64,000 nucleotides of DNA, taken from contig OW388293.1 of the NCBI GenBank assembly GCA_936450465.1, positions 25,445,860 through 25,509,859 of the forward strand, in the 5' to 3' direction. Shown in pieces: positions 1 to 11,200 of this stretch. The translations under genes and the position numbers were made by a program. The DNA is from Gibbula magus (lineage: Eukaryota; Mollusca; Gastropoda; Trochida; Trochidae). The notes under the pieces are model-generated. The model saw only the letters and a list, made by a program, of their open reading frames with translations. It searched no databases and was not told where the DNA came from. The first letter of the stretch is position 1, and each line of letters starts with the position of its first letter.

Positions 1-413
1 GGCTGCAATGCATGGTAGATTTTATCGCCATAGCTACATCACTATAAGTGTATTCCATGGCAACAAGGAGAGCGGACATGCACACTGTCTGGAATAAACA
101 AGAATCACATCGCATCTTGAATCATTTACGTGAATAGAAAATGTTTATCCTACAAATGATTTAACTAAACGATGTAACTATTGAACCAAGGGCGTGTCTG
201 TACACGTCCTGACCTGTTTGACCTACCTTGCCCTGCCATCACAAGTTTCTGTTGTGTTGACCCTGTAGGTTTTTTCCACTTGTCCTCGATTCGTCGCCGT
301 TACGCTTTAAAGATACATTCCCAGTTCTCATGTAAACGTTATAAATAGAGAATCTCATCCAAGCCTTTGAGAACCGATATCAAATACAGCGACACGAGTT
401 GATACAAGTTACA
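1..413. other. upstream flank, no recognised feature
   Basis: AT-rich non-coding DNA upstream of the first TIR element. I see no open frame with a family signature, no RNA gene and no simple repeat. Confidence 0.5.
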
Positions 414-648
414 AATATTAATTGCAACTCTTTAATAAAACAGTGTTGGTGTTGGAATAATTGAATACTATTTGTAACTTTTAAAAAAAAGTGTTGATTT
501 TAATTTCATTAATATTGAAATCCAGTAAATGCCAAATGATGGAGGGCAACAGGAAATTATTTTTAGTGTGACCAAACATTTAGTAGTTACTTTGAAGTCA
601 AGTATTCCAACACCAACACTGTTTTAGTAAAGAGTTGCAATTAATATT
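414..648. mobile_element. MITE-like element with ~48-bp TIRs
   Basis: The left arm at 414-462 and the right arm at 601-648 are inverted copies. Both carry the core CAGTGTTGGTGTTGGAATA (reverse-complemented on the right) and the outer end AATATTAATTGCAACTCTTT. The element is about 235 bp and has no coding capacity, which fits a non-autonomous DNA transposon. The superfamily is unknown and I could not identify a clear target-site duplication. Confidence 0.75.
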
Positions 649-2128
649 TTATACTCTACGACCGTCTTCCAGAAAGGCCGTAGCACCTATCTTGCGCGTG
701 AGTACTCGATCTATAAAGGTGACATACATGTAGACGTGCAGACGTCAGACCAATTTGGAACGATGGAATAGGCATTCATGAACACGCGTCAAGTAATGCG
801 TTCCGATATAATGCAATAATCAGGTTGAAAACGTGGTTTACACTGGACATGTCAATTCCTTGTAAATTACCGTATTGCTTATATAGTATGACATCGTTAA
901 TACTTATTTCCCACATTCATTTGGTCCAGCTACATAAATGTCCAATACCAGACCTACACTGTAATGCAGAATATAAGGTGGAAGTGAAATAGCAAAATTA
1001 GCAATTTTCATATTCTTTATTGGATATACGGGTCCCATAATTTTAATCTTTGAAACCAAATGTTTCCGTTCATATCCACATTATATTCTAAGGTAGATAA
1101 GGTTCCTACTTGTGAAGGATTGCAGCTGGCTGCTGTTGTTACAAGTCCTTCGCAAGAACAGACATTATGCACCAAAGCATAACACAGCCAATGGCTGGCG
1201 TTAGTTATGACTATATTTTTGTCATTTATACGTACCCTTCGGTCTCCGGTATTCCGGTATCTTTTGTCAAAAGTGTAGGTGTATGAGCCGATACTCATGA
1301 ACTGTTAGTCAGTATATATGTCTGATACAAATGGTCTAATGAGCAAAAATAAGAAAGTTGGGGTTACATGTTTTAAATACAAATAAACTTCATTTTTATA
1401 AGTTACAATATTTCTGCTGCAAAATACCGACAAACAGCTAGATGTCCAATTCCCTTTTAAGCAATTTTAAAGACTAAAGCCACGGTTCATGAGCACTTGT
1501 CGCGGACAAATAGAGTAATGGATTAGAGCCCATACAGTCACCAATCTCTACTCACTTGGGACATCTGTTCATAAAGTATTTGTAGTTGACCCAGGCTATC
1601 TGAACAAGACAACCCTGTCTAATTCACTTCTTTCTGTCCTGTCATAGGTGACTACTGACACGATATATCTGGGTTATAGAAACGAGCGACCTTTTAGACA
1701 ATATATATAATTAATATCAATATTAAATGTCCACTTGCTTTATGGTACGTATTTTGCCAAAAAAGCATATTAATAATTAGTATTTTGCCTTTAAGGCGAT
1801 CCGGTTTAATTATGCAAACCCGTCGTTATATAAACCCACAATAGCATTAGTTAAAAGTTCTATCAAATCTATCATAAAGTGTCAAGGAATTGTCGAAAAA
1901 TGTCATCTTACCGTACTTGAAGTATGGATACCCTTCGTTTAATTTTCAGTTTAGGATTTTTATCAAGTTTGACCTTGTATTTCTAAAATACCATATAAAA
2001 CAATCAGCGGTATTCAGGCTATAAATGAAATAAATATTTTTAAACCAATAATCTCCGCTTGTAGTGATACAATATCATTATATCTTATCTTTTCATTCAA
2101 ACAATTTTATCGAGCAATGTATTGAGAG
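649..2128. other. 5' flank of gene A, no recognised feature
   Basis: Non-coding AT-rich DNA. The longest open frame, minus strand 1017-1298 (93 codons), has no recognisable domain and no convincing splice context. I do not call a gene here. Confidence 0.4.
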
Positions 2129-2260
2129 AACCAGTTTGTTCCAGTATTGTCATCCGATCTCTACAGCTTACCGTGACGTCACAAGTAAGCCCACATCGTA
2201 CAACATCTAACGGTTATTTTCTAGCAAGTCTAGCTTTCTTTAGTAAACCGTCAATTCGAA
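2129..2260 (+). promoter_or_regulatory. proximal promoter and 5'UTR of BHMT-like gene A
   Basis: It begins with the 20-mer AACCAGTTTGTTCCAGTATT (2129-2148), also found upstream of copies B and C. A perfect palindromic CRE, TGACGTCA, lies at 2174-2181, 87 bp before the ATG. The stretch GCAAGTCTAG and a TAAACCGTC block just before the ATG are also shared with copy C. No clear TATA box is visible. CRE sites bind CREB/ATF-type bZIP factors in animals; that this one is functional is inferred from its retention in copy C at nearly the same distance. Confidence 0.6.
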
Positions 2261-2273
2261 ATGTGCAGCAAAG
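2261..2273 (+). CDS. BHMT: gene A exon 1 (13 nt, start codon)
   Basis: ATG TGC AGC AAA G, followed by donor GTAGGT, phase 1. It joins exon 2 to make Met-Cys-Ser-Lys-Val-Lys. A matching 13-nt exon at the same position relative to the shared promoter motif in copies B and C supports this very short exon. Confidence 0.8.
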
Positions 2274-5200
2274 GTAGGTATCTTTTACTATTTACACGTA
2301 TGCTTAATGGTTGAAGACTTACAATAATGTGACATTTCCCCGTAGATAAGAAATTCAATCAAAAATAAAGTTCTTGATGAATAATTGATTTTTTGTTTAT
2401 ATGAAATCGACGCTATATGTTCTTTTCCAAATTGTTGTTGAAGAAGAAGAAGAAGAAGAAAAAGAAGAAAGAACTAAAGAAGAAGAAAAGTATTTTATTT
2501 CGGTGTCACGTGCTTACATACATTTCACATATGGCATGATAAAACAATATTCACATGATATAAAAACATTGCAGATAGCAAGATAGCACCCGGCCTACAA
2601 ATGCCTATAAGACACCATATTAAAATATAGATATGAATATAAAACATTAAATATACAAGGATGGTGTAAACATTAAAATTAAGTGAGGCGCAACCTCCGT
2701 CTGTACATGTTAAATGTTAAGGCAGCAAGTGGCATACATAACCTACTGCTAGATAGTAAATATACAGTCTGGTCAGTCAGATTGAGATGTAGAAAGGAAG
2801 GGTCAGCAGAATATACAGATTTCCAAAATTCATACCTTAAATCTGAGTAAAAATTACAAACAGTGAGAAGGTGAATTTCATCCTCTATACAATTACTGTT
2901 ACAGAATTTACATAATCTTTGTTCAAGAGTTACTTTAGGACGGGAAAACCTACCTAATTATATTTCTAAGGGAAGAGTGCCACATCGTAATTTGCTGAGT
3001 ATACTGAGGTGTGAACGCTGAAGAGAAGCAGAAACATAAGATTCAGTATTTAGACAATGTTTAAATAAGTCCGCAACTTATTCCCATTTCACTGACCACC
3101 ATCATTCCATAATTGAAATAACAATCCTCTCTATCCTTATTCCTAGCAGAAGTTAAATCGCTCTGAGATTAATAAGTAATTGCCAAGACTGTATCATAGA
3201 GTAAACTGTATTATACCAGGACTTTCTGAAATTAAGAGGCCACCTGCTAACGGCACTGGTGTTTCTAAAATCATTGGCTAAATGTAGCCGACGCCAAAAA
3301 CGTAGAATTTCAATATGTTGCTTTGTATGTGGGGAGGACCAACCCATATCGCCACGTACAGCTAAGTTTGGGGTCTTACTACCTACAGCTAAGAAAAAAC
3401 GACATGCCTTATTTTGAATGGCGTTGATACAGCTGAACTGTCTAATACCCCAAACCTCTGAACCGTATGACAAAATTGGTTGGACCAAATTTCCATATAA
3501 GGTGTTGAATACACCATAGGGCATACCCCCAAACACTTTGAGGTGTTCATGAATTCATGATGATAGAATATTATTTACAAAAACTGTAATTATAATTTCT
3601 TAATTCAGACCCGTATACGCCACGTGTACTGTTGAAATAGATATTGCTAAAATAAAAGTAGATAAGCATTAGGATTCAACAACTGTTCAATTTCTCTGTT
3701 ATTCGCAACTTTATTTTGTAAAATTAAATTTTTCAATTTCTAAGATTTTTTAAATTTAAATCTGAAACGTTTGGAGTAAGAGTGCATTTATAGTGTTAAA
3801 AACTAAAATATTTACATTAAACACACTTTCGACGAATAGGGAATGGATCTATTTATAGTCAACATTTCTATTCATTGCTGATAAATAAAGAAGACCAAAT
3901 CAGAGAAAATAAAGTATTTGCGTTATCTATATGAGACATATTCGAAGGATATATGCTAATTAACAAGACACTTTACAGTCAAATGCTAAGATCTTTGAAG
4001 TCACTAGGTCAATTAGTTTTTTGAAAGTTGGCAAGACTTTAGAAACGAAACAGGAAAGAATAAAGATTTTAAACAAACATAGTTAATACAAATATTAACT
4101 ATTTTCCCTCAATTTCTTACAATTTAAGAAGATTTAACGAGGAGTCCGATAAGGTGGTGACATGTAGAGCAATAATTTTAGCATGATTTAGGTCAACTGT
4201 CTTATCTTTACTGCCAATGCAGTGTGTGTTAAAGGGGCAGTAGCACGTTTTTTCGCTCAAATAAGTCGATGAAATGTATTTGAAAAATAATTTCACCAAT
4301 CGTAAAACCTTTCTCTCTTAGGAAATTCAAGATGAAAATGAGTGTACATGGCTCAGTAAAGCCAAGGGAATCGTTTTTGTCATTCGAGATAATAAAAGTG
4401 TTCACAATAAAATGGCCGCCATGCAGTATTTGCTTTACACGCAACACCGTTATTACTACTACGGATAATTGGTTTGTGTAATAGGATGTTTTACCCTCTA
4501 AAGTAAATTTAAATGGCACAAACTATCATTATAAATAGGAAATTAAAAAAAAAATTGTTTGCAAAAAACGTGCTACTGCCCCTTTAAGAGTACTTGCATT
4601 TTGTACAACTGCATTTACCATAACTAAGGACAGAAAAAAACTTATTCGATAAATAACGTCATTATTATATTTTTAATGTTGGAATAGATTGCTTTTTGCC
4701 ATACGATAATATCAGTAACGGTAGAAAGGGAGAAAGAAGTTGACAATCCATAAATGTGTCACTGTCTCTTTTACCAATTTATGGGATGATAACGTTTATT
4801 AAAATTTGAACGTTATGAAAGTTAGCATTCTCTTCTCATTCTCTTTCCTAAGATCGGAAATCTGAAGGGAGTAACCTCCCTGGGAAGAGAATGGAAGTGA
4901 AGAGCAAATATTGTTAGGCTATACGTAAATAACTTCTTTGAGAACATGCACATTCATATGAGACAGGCGTTTTCATTCCAATATTGACAACTGAATTCAA
5001 CCAAAATAATCTTGTGTTTTCAATAATTTCTTTGAAAAAAACTTTGTAAGGGGGATTTTTTTTCTTTTGAGAACAGTTTCCCACCACAGTAATTTAAATA
5101 TACAATCAAAAAATGTATTCAATATTGAGAAGGGTCGGGATACATAATGTTTTTGGTTGAACTTCCGTCGTCATTTACGTTACGTTTTAGGTGCTGTCAT

Positions 5201-8200
5201 ATTTTCTTGCGAATATTTCTAAGAATACTTGGCCAATCTTCACCAAAGCTATTTTCAATGTTATGTTTTGTCTGTTTCCACGGCCACAGTTTGGAGTTAT
5301 TCACGTTGAAGGATATAATATGTTTATGCATGAGCATATGTCTAAAAGTCCTTGACAAACCTTCACCAAATATGATATACTCTTTCTCCATGCAATGTAG
5401 ATGCGACTTTTGTGGGTTATTTTCAATATAATTTGTTTCCTTTTCCATGACCACAATTTCGACTCATTCATATTGAAGGGTAGGGTTTGGTTCTTAAATT
5501 ACTTGGCCAATCTTCAACAAATTTGGTATGCTGCTCTCCAAGTAGATATCGTGTAGTCTTTTTGAGTTTGAGCTTTTTTCAATTTTATTTCGACATTGAG
5601 ATATTTAGATGAATGGTTTATGGGGTCAAAAAGGTGGACTTGGTTAATACATCTGTTCCACTTCTTTATCCATTTCAATATTGACACTTCTCGACAGATT
5701 TATCTTAACAATTTAATCTCAAGTCTGTATAAGGCATCTTGAGGAAAGTGCCTCGACACACACACGAATAAGCCATTATAAAGTATATTCATACACCAAT
5801 TTGGTTTTTGGTTTTCTTTGATCGTGTACAGTGACAATTGATAATGATGTCACCCATAACGCAAGACTTGAGTCATAAGTCCAAAGGTCATAAAACACCT
5901 ACAGGTTATACCACGAGATTGGGCTCTACATTAGAAGAATTTAACTATTTGCAGTGAAGGGTCTCGTCCAACGCCTCAAAGATGGCGAGAATGTCATTTG
6001 CGCGGAGGGATACATGTGGGAGTTAGAGAGAAGAGGCTACATTCGGTCTGGAGCCTTCACACCGGAAGTGGTTATCGACCACCCAGAAAGAGTACGCAAT
6101 CTTCATGAAGAATTCCTTCATGCCGGCAGTGACGTTGTAGAGGCTTTCACGGTAAGCTATCTGGCGTGGTAATTTTGAAGGTTATTAAATGAATACATTT
6201 GAATGGATTTTTTTTTCGTTTGGGTGAAATAAGTTGCAAATCCGTAGGTAATAGTTGGCTTTTGAAAAGAACATTTCAAATATTCGTGATTTATGACTAA
6301 ATTAAAGGTTAACATAAAACATAAATAATTAAAGCATAGTTGATACAAAGATACAAAGGTTCCCGCCGGACATATGAGCAGTATTTCATTTAGTTATTGT
6401 TTCGCCTGCAAGCTGAATTTGATGTTCTTATCTAGTTAGTAAGGTCTTATTCTCTAAGGTTTGTGGCACTAAACAGTGACTTCTACAACAGCATCCTAAC
6501 GTTATTGGTTATTTGTTTTGAGTAAGAGTCTAGTAAAGAAATGGGTGTGCCCTTTACGAAATAGAGGAGTGATTGACTAACGGGACAATCTGTTATCCTG
6601 GCTTGTTCTCTTTGCAAGACAACAATGCCCTGGATTTACGTAACACAGTCACTATTACTTTCTTCAGATGCGCGAAAACTACCATGAGCTTGCCGCGAAG
6701 GTTAAATATACATCCATTGTGTTTCATACAATTTTATTTGTCTGAGATACGTGCCAACATACGATATGTGCTGATTTCAGTTCAAATAATTTCACTCATC
6801 TTGCAAATTGATCCATAATAGCCAAATATATAATAATTACTAGTTTCTAATTCAAATTGAGCAACATCATTATACATGTACAGAAACCGAAACTACATGT
6901 CCCATTTACATGCACAGTAGTTATAAGACCTCGTAAGATTATCAATCCATAGTTTTCTATTTGTCTGGTATAAATAAGTTTCGAAAATTACTTTTGACTA
7001 ATTGATGCGCCGCGCCACACGCATTGTCCGGTTTTCGATCAGAAACGGATACCTTTACCTTAAGTTAATGTCATAGGTATACTGAGTCAACTATCATCAA
7101 CATGGCAATGTTCAGTAACAGTCAGTACTTCTCGAAAGATTAACACCATTTATAATGTTTTGCACATGTGACCCACAACAACACAATGGATGTATCTTGA
7201 ACGTTACTCACATTTGAAACCCTGGCTATGTAAGGCGACAGATACTGAAATGCTGTGATTTTATATGTTTGTGTTTTGTCAATTTGAAAATGAGTGTACA
7301 TGAGTGTTTTTATAATTCGAAATAATAAAATGTGTTAAAACATTAAAATGGCTGCCATGCAATGGTTGCTTTATAAACAACACCGTTACTACCGCTAAGG
7401 ATAATTGGTTTGTGTAATAAGATGTTTTACCCTCTAAAATTAATATAAATGACATAAACTATAATTATAAATGGGAAATTTGAAAAAATTCAAATTCGCC
7501 AAAAAAGACGTGCTACTGCCCCTTTAACCATATCGTACTGTAAATAGATCCTGTTCCTTACAGTTGTAAAATACTTTTTTTTTATAGTACTATGGTCACA
7601 GATCGAAAATGAAGATAATTGGTCGTGAAGATGAATTGGAATCATTAAACTTGTCGGCACTCAAGATCGCACGAGAAGTGGCGGACCGAACGGGAACTCT
7701 GATGGCGGGAAACCTGAGTAATACGACAACCTACAACCCTCAAGTACCGGAATCTGTGGAGGAGGTGAAAAATATTTTCAGAGTAAGTTCTTGTCCTTAT
7801 TTGGAAACGGGAGGATAACTTTCTAGTTACTTTCAATGCGTGTGTGGTAAAACTGAAATGCAAATTTCTATTGTGTAAGGCACTCAAATTCTATATTTGG
7901 GGACTTGAATATACAACAAGAAATCATCAGGACGTTCATCTCCCCACAATGCTTGTTTCAAGAATCAACAGACTGTATTTTTCAAGCATGTCAGTAGGAC
8001 AGTAACAATTAAGTGAGATTACAATGCAAGACTTGTATCTTCATAATAACGGAATCGTGGTGCTGTAAGACTCTGCGAAAGAGCACCGAAAGCTGTATTC
8101 TTTAGAAGTGCCAACTAGATCTTAGTATAAAATGTAGATCAGATATAAGTAATAGCTAACTATCCCCTCTATCACAGGAACAGGTGGAGTGGGCAGTGAC

Positions 8201-11200
8201 TGGAGGGGCGGACTATATTATAGGAGAGACGTTCGACTCGTGCAGTGAGGCAACTCTGGCACTGGAGGCCATCTTGAAATACGGTAACGGTGAGTAATAA
8301 GCAACGCCACTTCTCCAGGCCAGATTATCCCTTATCTGACCTTCGGATACGAGATACGACCTTACCTACACATATGGGTATTAGGTATTAAACTTAGTGT
8401 GAAATCGTAAAAATATAACTCTAATTAGCGGAAATATTGAAATTTCAAACTCCCTTCATCCTTATATGGTACATGCAGGTATCGCAATTTCAAGGAAACT
8501 GTAAAGCTTTCTTTCTTTCAAGTAACAGCTTTGCAATCATCTTCAGTGACCGATAGTTCATGAACCGATTTCCGATCTGGATTTGTCGAGCTGGAGATAT
8601 GGAATAACATCACCTGAGTTAGACTCTTTCATGTACCATTCTACCATCGGACATCCCTGGCAATGCTCTCGTGTTCTGTTCGCTTCTCTATACTGATACA
8701 CGCCAGTGTCGCTGTACCATGTTTCTATGAAGAGCTAGCTAATGACCAGTTGGAACAGAAGGTACACGTGTTCATTGCGCTAATCGGAATCTTCCTTCAA
8801 TTGTCTAAACCGTTCGTGGAGACTTCAATTGTACGTCAAATCTGGCAACAGAGCAAACCATATTTCACATTTCGAAGGATATTGATGTTGTATAACCAGC
8901 AAAATAAGAGTATTTCTTTTGTAGGATGAGTCCAAAATCTTTAGCTCTAGCACAGGTCCTTCGGTCATTGCTTTACACATGCTCTTTAAAAAAACAAAGG
9001 GCGTGAAAGTCGTGGGGTTATCTCAACATTTTTAATTGTTTTTTTTTTGCGCGTGAAAAGCAGTGAATCAGAGGCCATGTGCGATTTTGATCGTAACTTC
9101 CCTTGTATCTATCAGGTCTCCCAGCCGTTATAACGCTGGTCCCCTACTGCCCTGACCGGACAACTGACGACGTCCCTTTCCCCCTGGCGTTACGCAAGTT
9201 GGAGGAGGCGGGGGCGGCAGTGGTGGGTCTCAACTGTGGTAGAGGACCCGCAACGATGCTGCCCTTGTTGCGAGAAGTCAGGAAGACTTGTAAGGTAGGG
9301 TTGTAATAGAGTTCAGTTTGAAATGACGAAGGGTGCAAAGTCTCACTGTCTTTATTTATGACTTTTATCTGAGAAGTTAATTCTTTTGAAGAATAATTTG
9401 ACAAACCTGAAACGACTCTATCATCTGATTCGTTATGCCTCATCATCGCAACATTGCACATCCATCCTAATCCTTCATGGTATTAGTATCCACAAGGCTC
9501 CTACACCCCTGATTATCTTAGCAATATTTGCCACCTTAAATAACCTGCTAATGAAGTTACTTTGAATCGGGCAATAAATAACAGTCTGGATGAGAAGACC
9601 AATAATCGATAAATTTGAATTATGGTCATTCCATTGTCTTACACAATATAAACATGATATATAGGGATGAGTAACCAGAGTTCAGCCTTCAGAACAAATC
9701 CACATACAAATGCAAACATCAGTTATCTGAACGTACTTACCTTACTCAGTACCTGTGATATAAAATAATGTATTGTGACGTGCACCACTAAGTGATCCCC
9801 GAAGTAACAAGTGCTGGGATTAGTGTTTGTCAGGACTATATTTAGCAGATAAACCTACTTTGTTTGTAAATCAGAGACATGTTATACTGAATTGATAGAG
9901 AGAAATTTAAAATTGTAACCGGATGCGTACCATGACCCAGGGACCTTGAACTCTTTGTGTCGGATGCTGACAAGTGCGTACAAAGACAGCTCGCGAGCTC
10001 CGAATGCGTTCGAAAAATCCATTGTTGACAACAGCAGCGATTTCGTACAAAACGTCTTTCCCATAAGATCTCTTTAACTATTTATAAATTAAAATATATG
10101 TGTCATTTATTACGTTAGTTTTTATTCTGTTTCCCCAACATTTACGTTCATACAATCAGAATTCGTTTTCACTGAATTCCGAATTTTTGGAATAACCCGC
10201 AGAAGCATATCACGCGACATTGAAAATGGCTACCGTTTGCCAGTCGCTGTGAATGACGAGCTTGAGGACTTGTATTTATTAAAATGAAGTGTTCCAGGTG
10301 AGGGTAATTGTCTCATTCAGGAATGCACATTCGAGTTTTCGACGTAGGTGTGCAGATTATATGACATGTATGTATTTCTTATTTTGCATCAAAACGTTAT
10401 ACGCTCGGTTTTTAGAACAGGCTGACCATTGCGTCATTGACACTGCGTTTGCTCTCCTACCTAACTGCATTTAGTGTCGCTATTTGGATATTTCTTGATA
10501 CTGACGAAGTTTGTCTTGCTGATCTATCATTTAATGTAGCTCTAAAACACGCTATAGGAAATATGTATTTATTAGTATCAGTTATTTTGATTTCCACAAA
10601 TCGGCCGTTTGTTGGGATAGATTGTGACGTCACAAAGTACATGTAGATGCGTCAATACGCGGTGAAGCGGTCCTAAAATCAGAGGAGGTTCAATCCAGAA
10701 TTGATCACGTTTGATTTTTCTGAATCAGAATCGAGTATACAGCAATGTCATGGTAGAATTATCGATGAACTTTTGGTGTACATATCAACCACATCTGTTG
10801 TTTGACATCTATTTCTTGAACATTATTTAGGGTCCGTTGGCTGCACTTCCGGTTCCGTTCCGGACAACCCCGTCACAGAAATCCTTCCAAAGTATCAGAG
10901 ATCCGGTTACAGGTCAGTATCATTCTTCCCTCATCAGATAAAACTGTCACTGGACGGCCACTAACTTTGTCCCACCTTGCTACACTTCTTTTCACACAGT
11001 ACCAGCGAATATGACACGAATGCATAATCTCTATGACAGTCTTCTTACTCGATGGTAACTTAAGCTTTTCGTGACTATTGCAGCACCCATATCCTCGATT
11101 ATGAATGTTAACGTTTGTCTTAATTCTATACTTCCAGTAAACACTTTTGGAACTTCACGTTTAAAAAAATTAACAGCTCTCAATTCTCTATCAAAAGGCG

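Noticed and set aside
2401..2586. Glu/Lys-rich 61-aa ORF
   Set aside because: It is the antisense of a LINE 3'UTR and its (CTT)n tail.
6661..6690. Alternative gene A exon after TTCTTCAG with a start-like ATG
   Set aside because: The continuation does not match the family; the exon at 7588 beginning Tyr-Tyr-Gly-His-Arg fits and is matched in gene B.
9144..9461. 105-aa minus-strand ORF over gene A exon 5
   Set aside because: Antisense shadow of the conserved exon; the same shadow appears over gene B exon 5 (26872-27147, plus).
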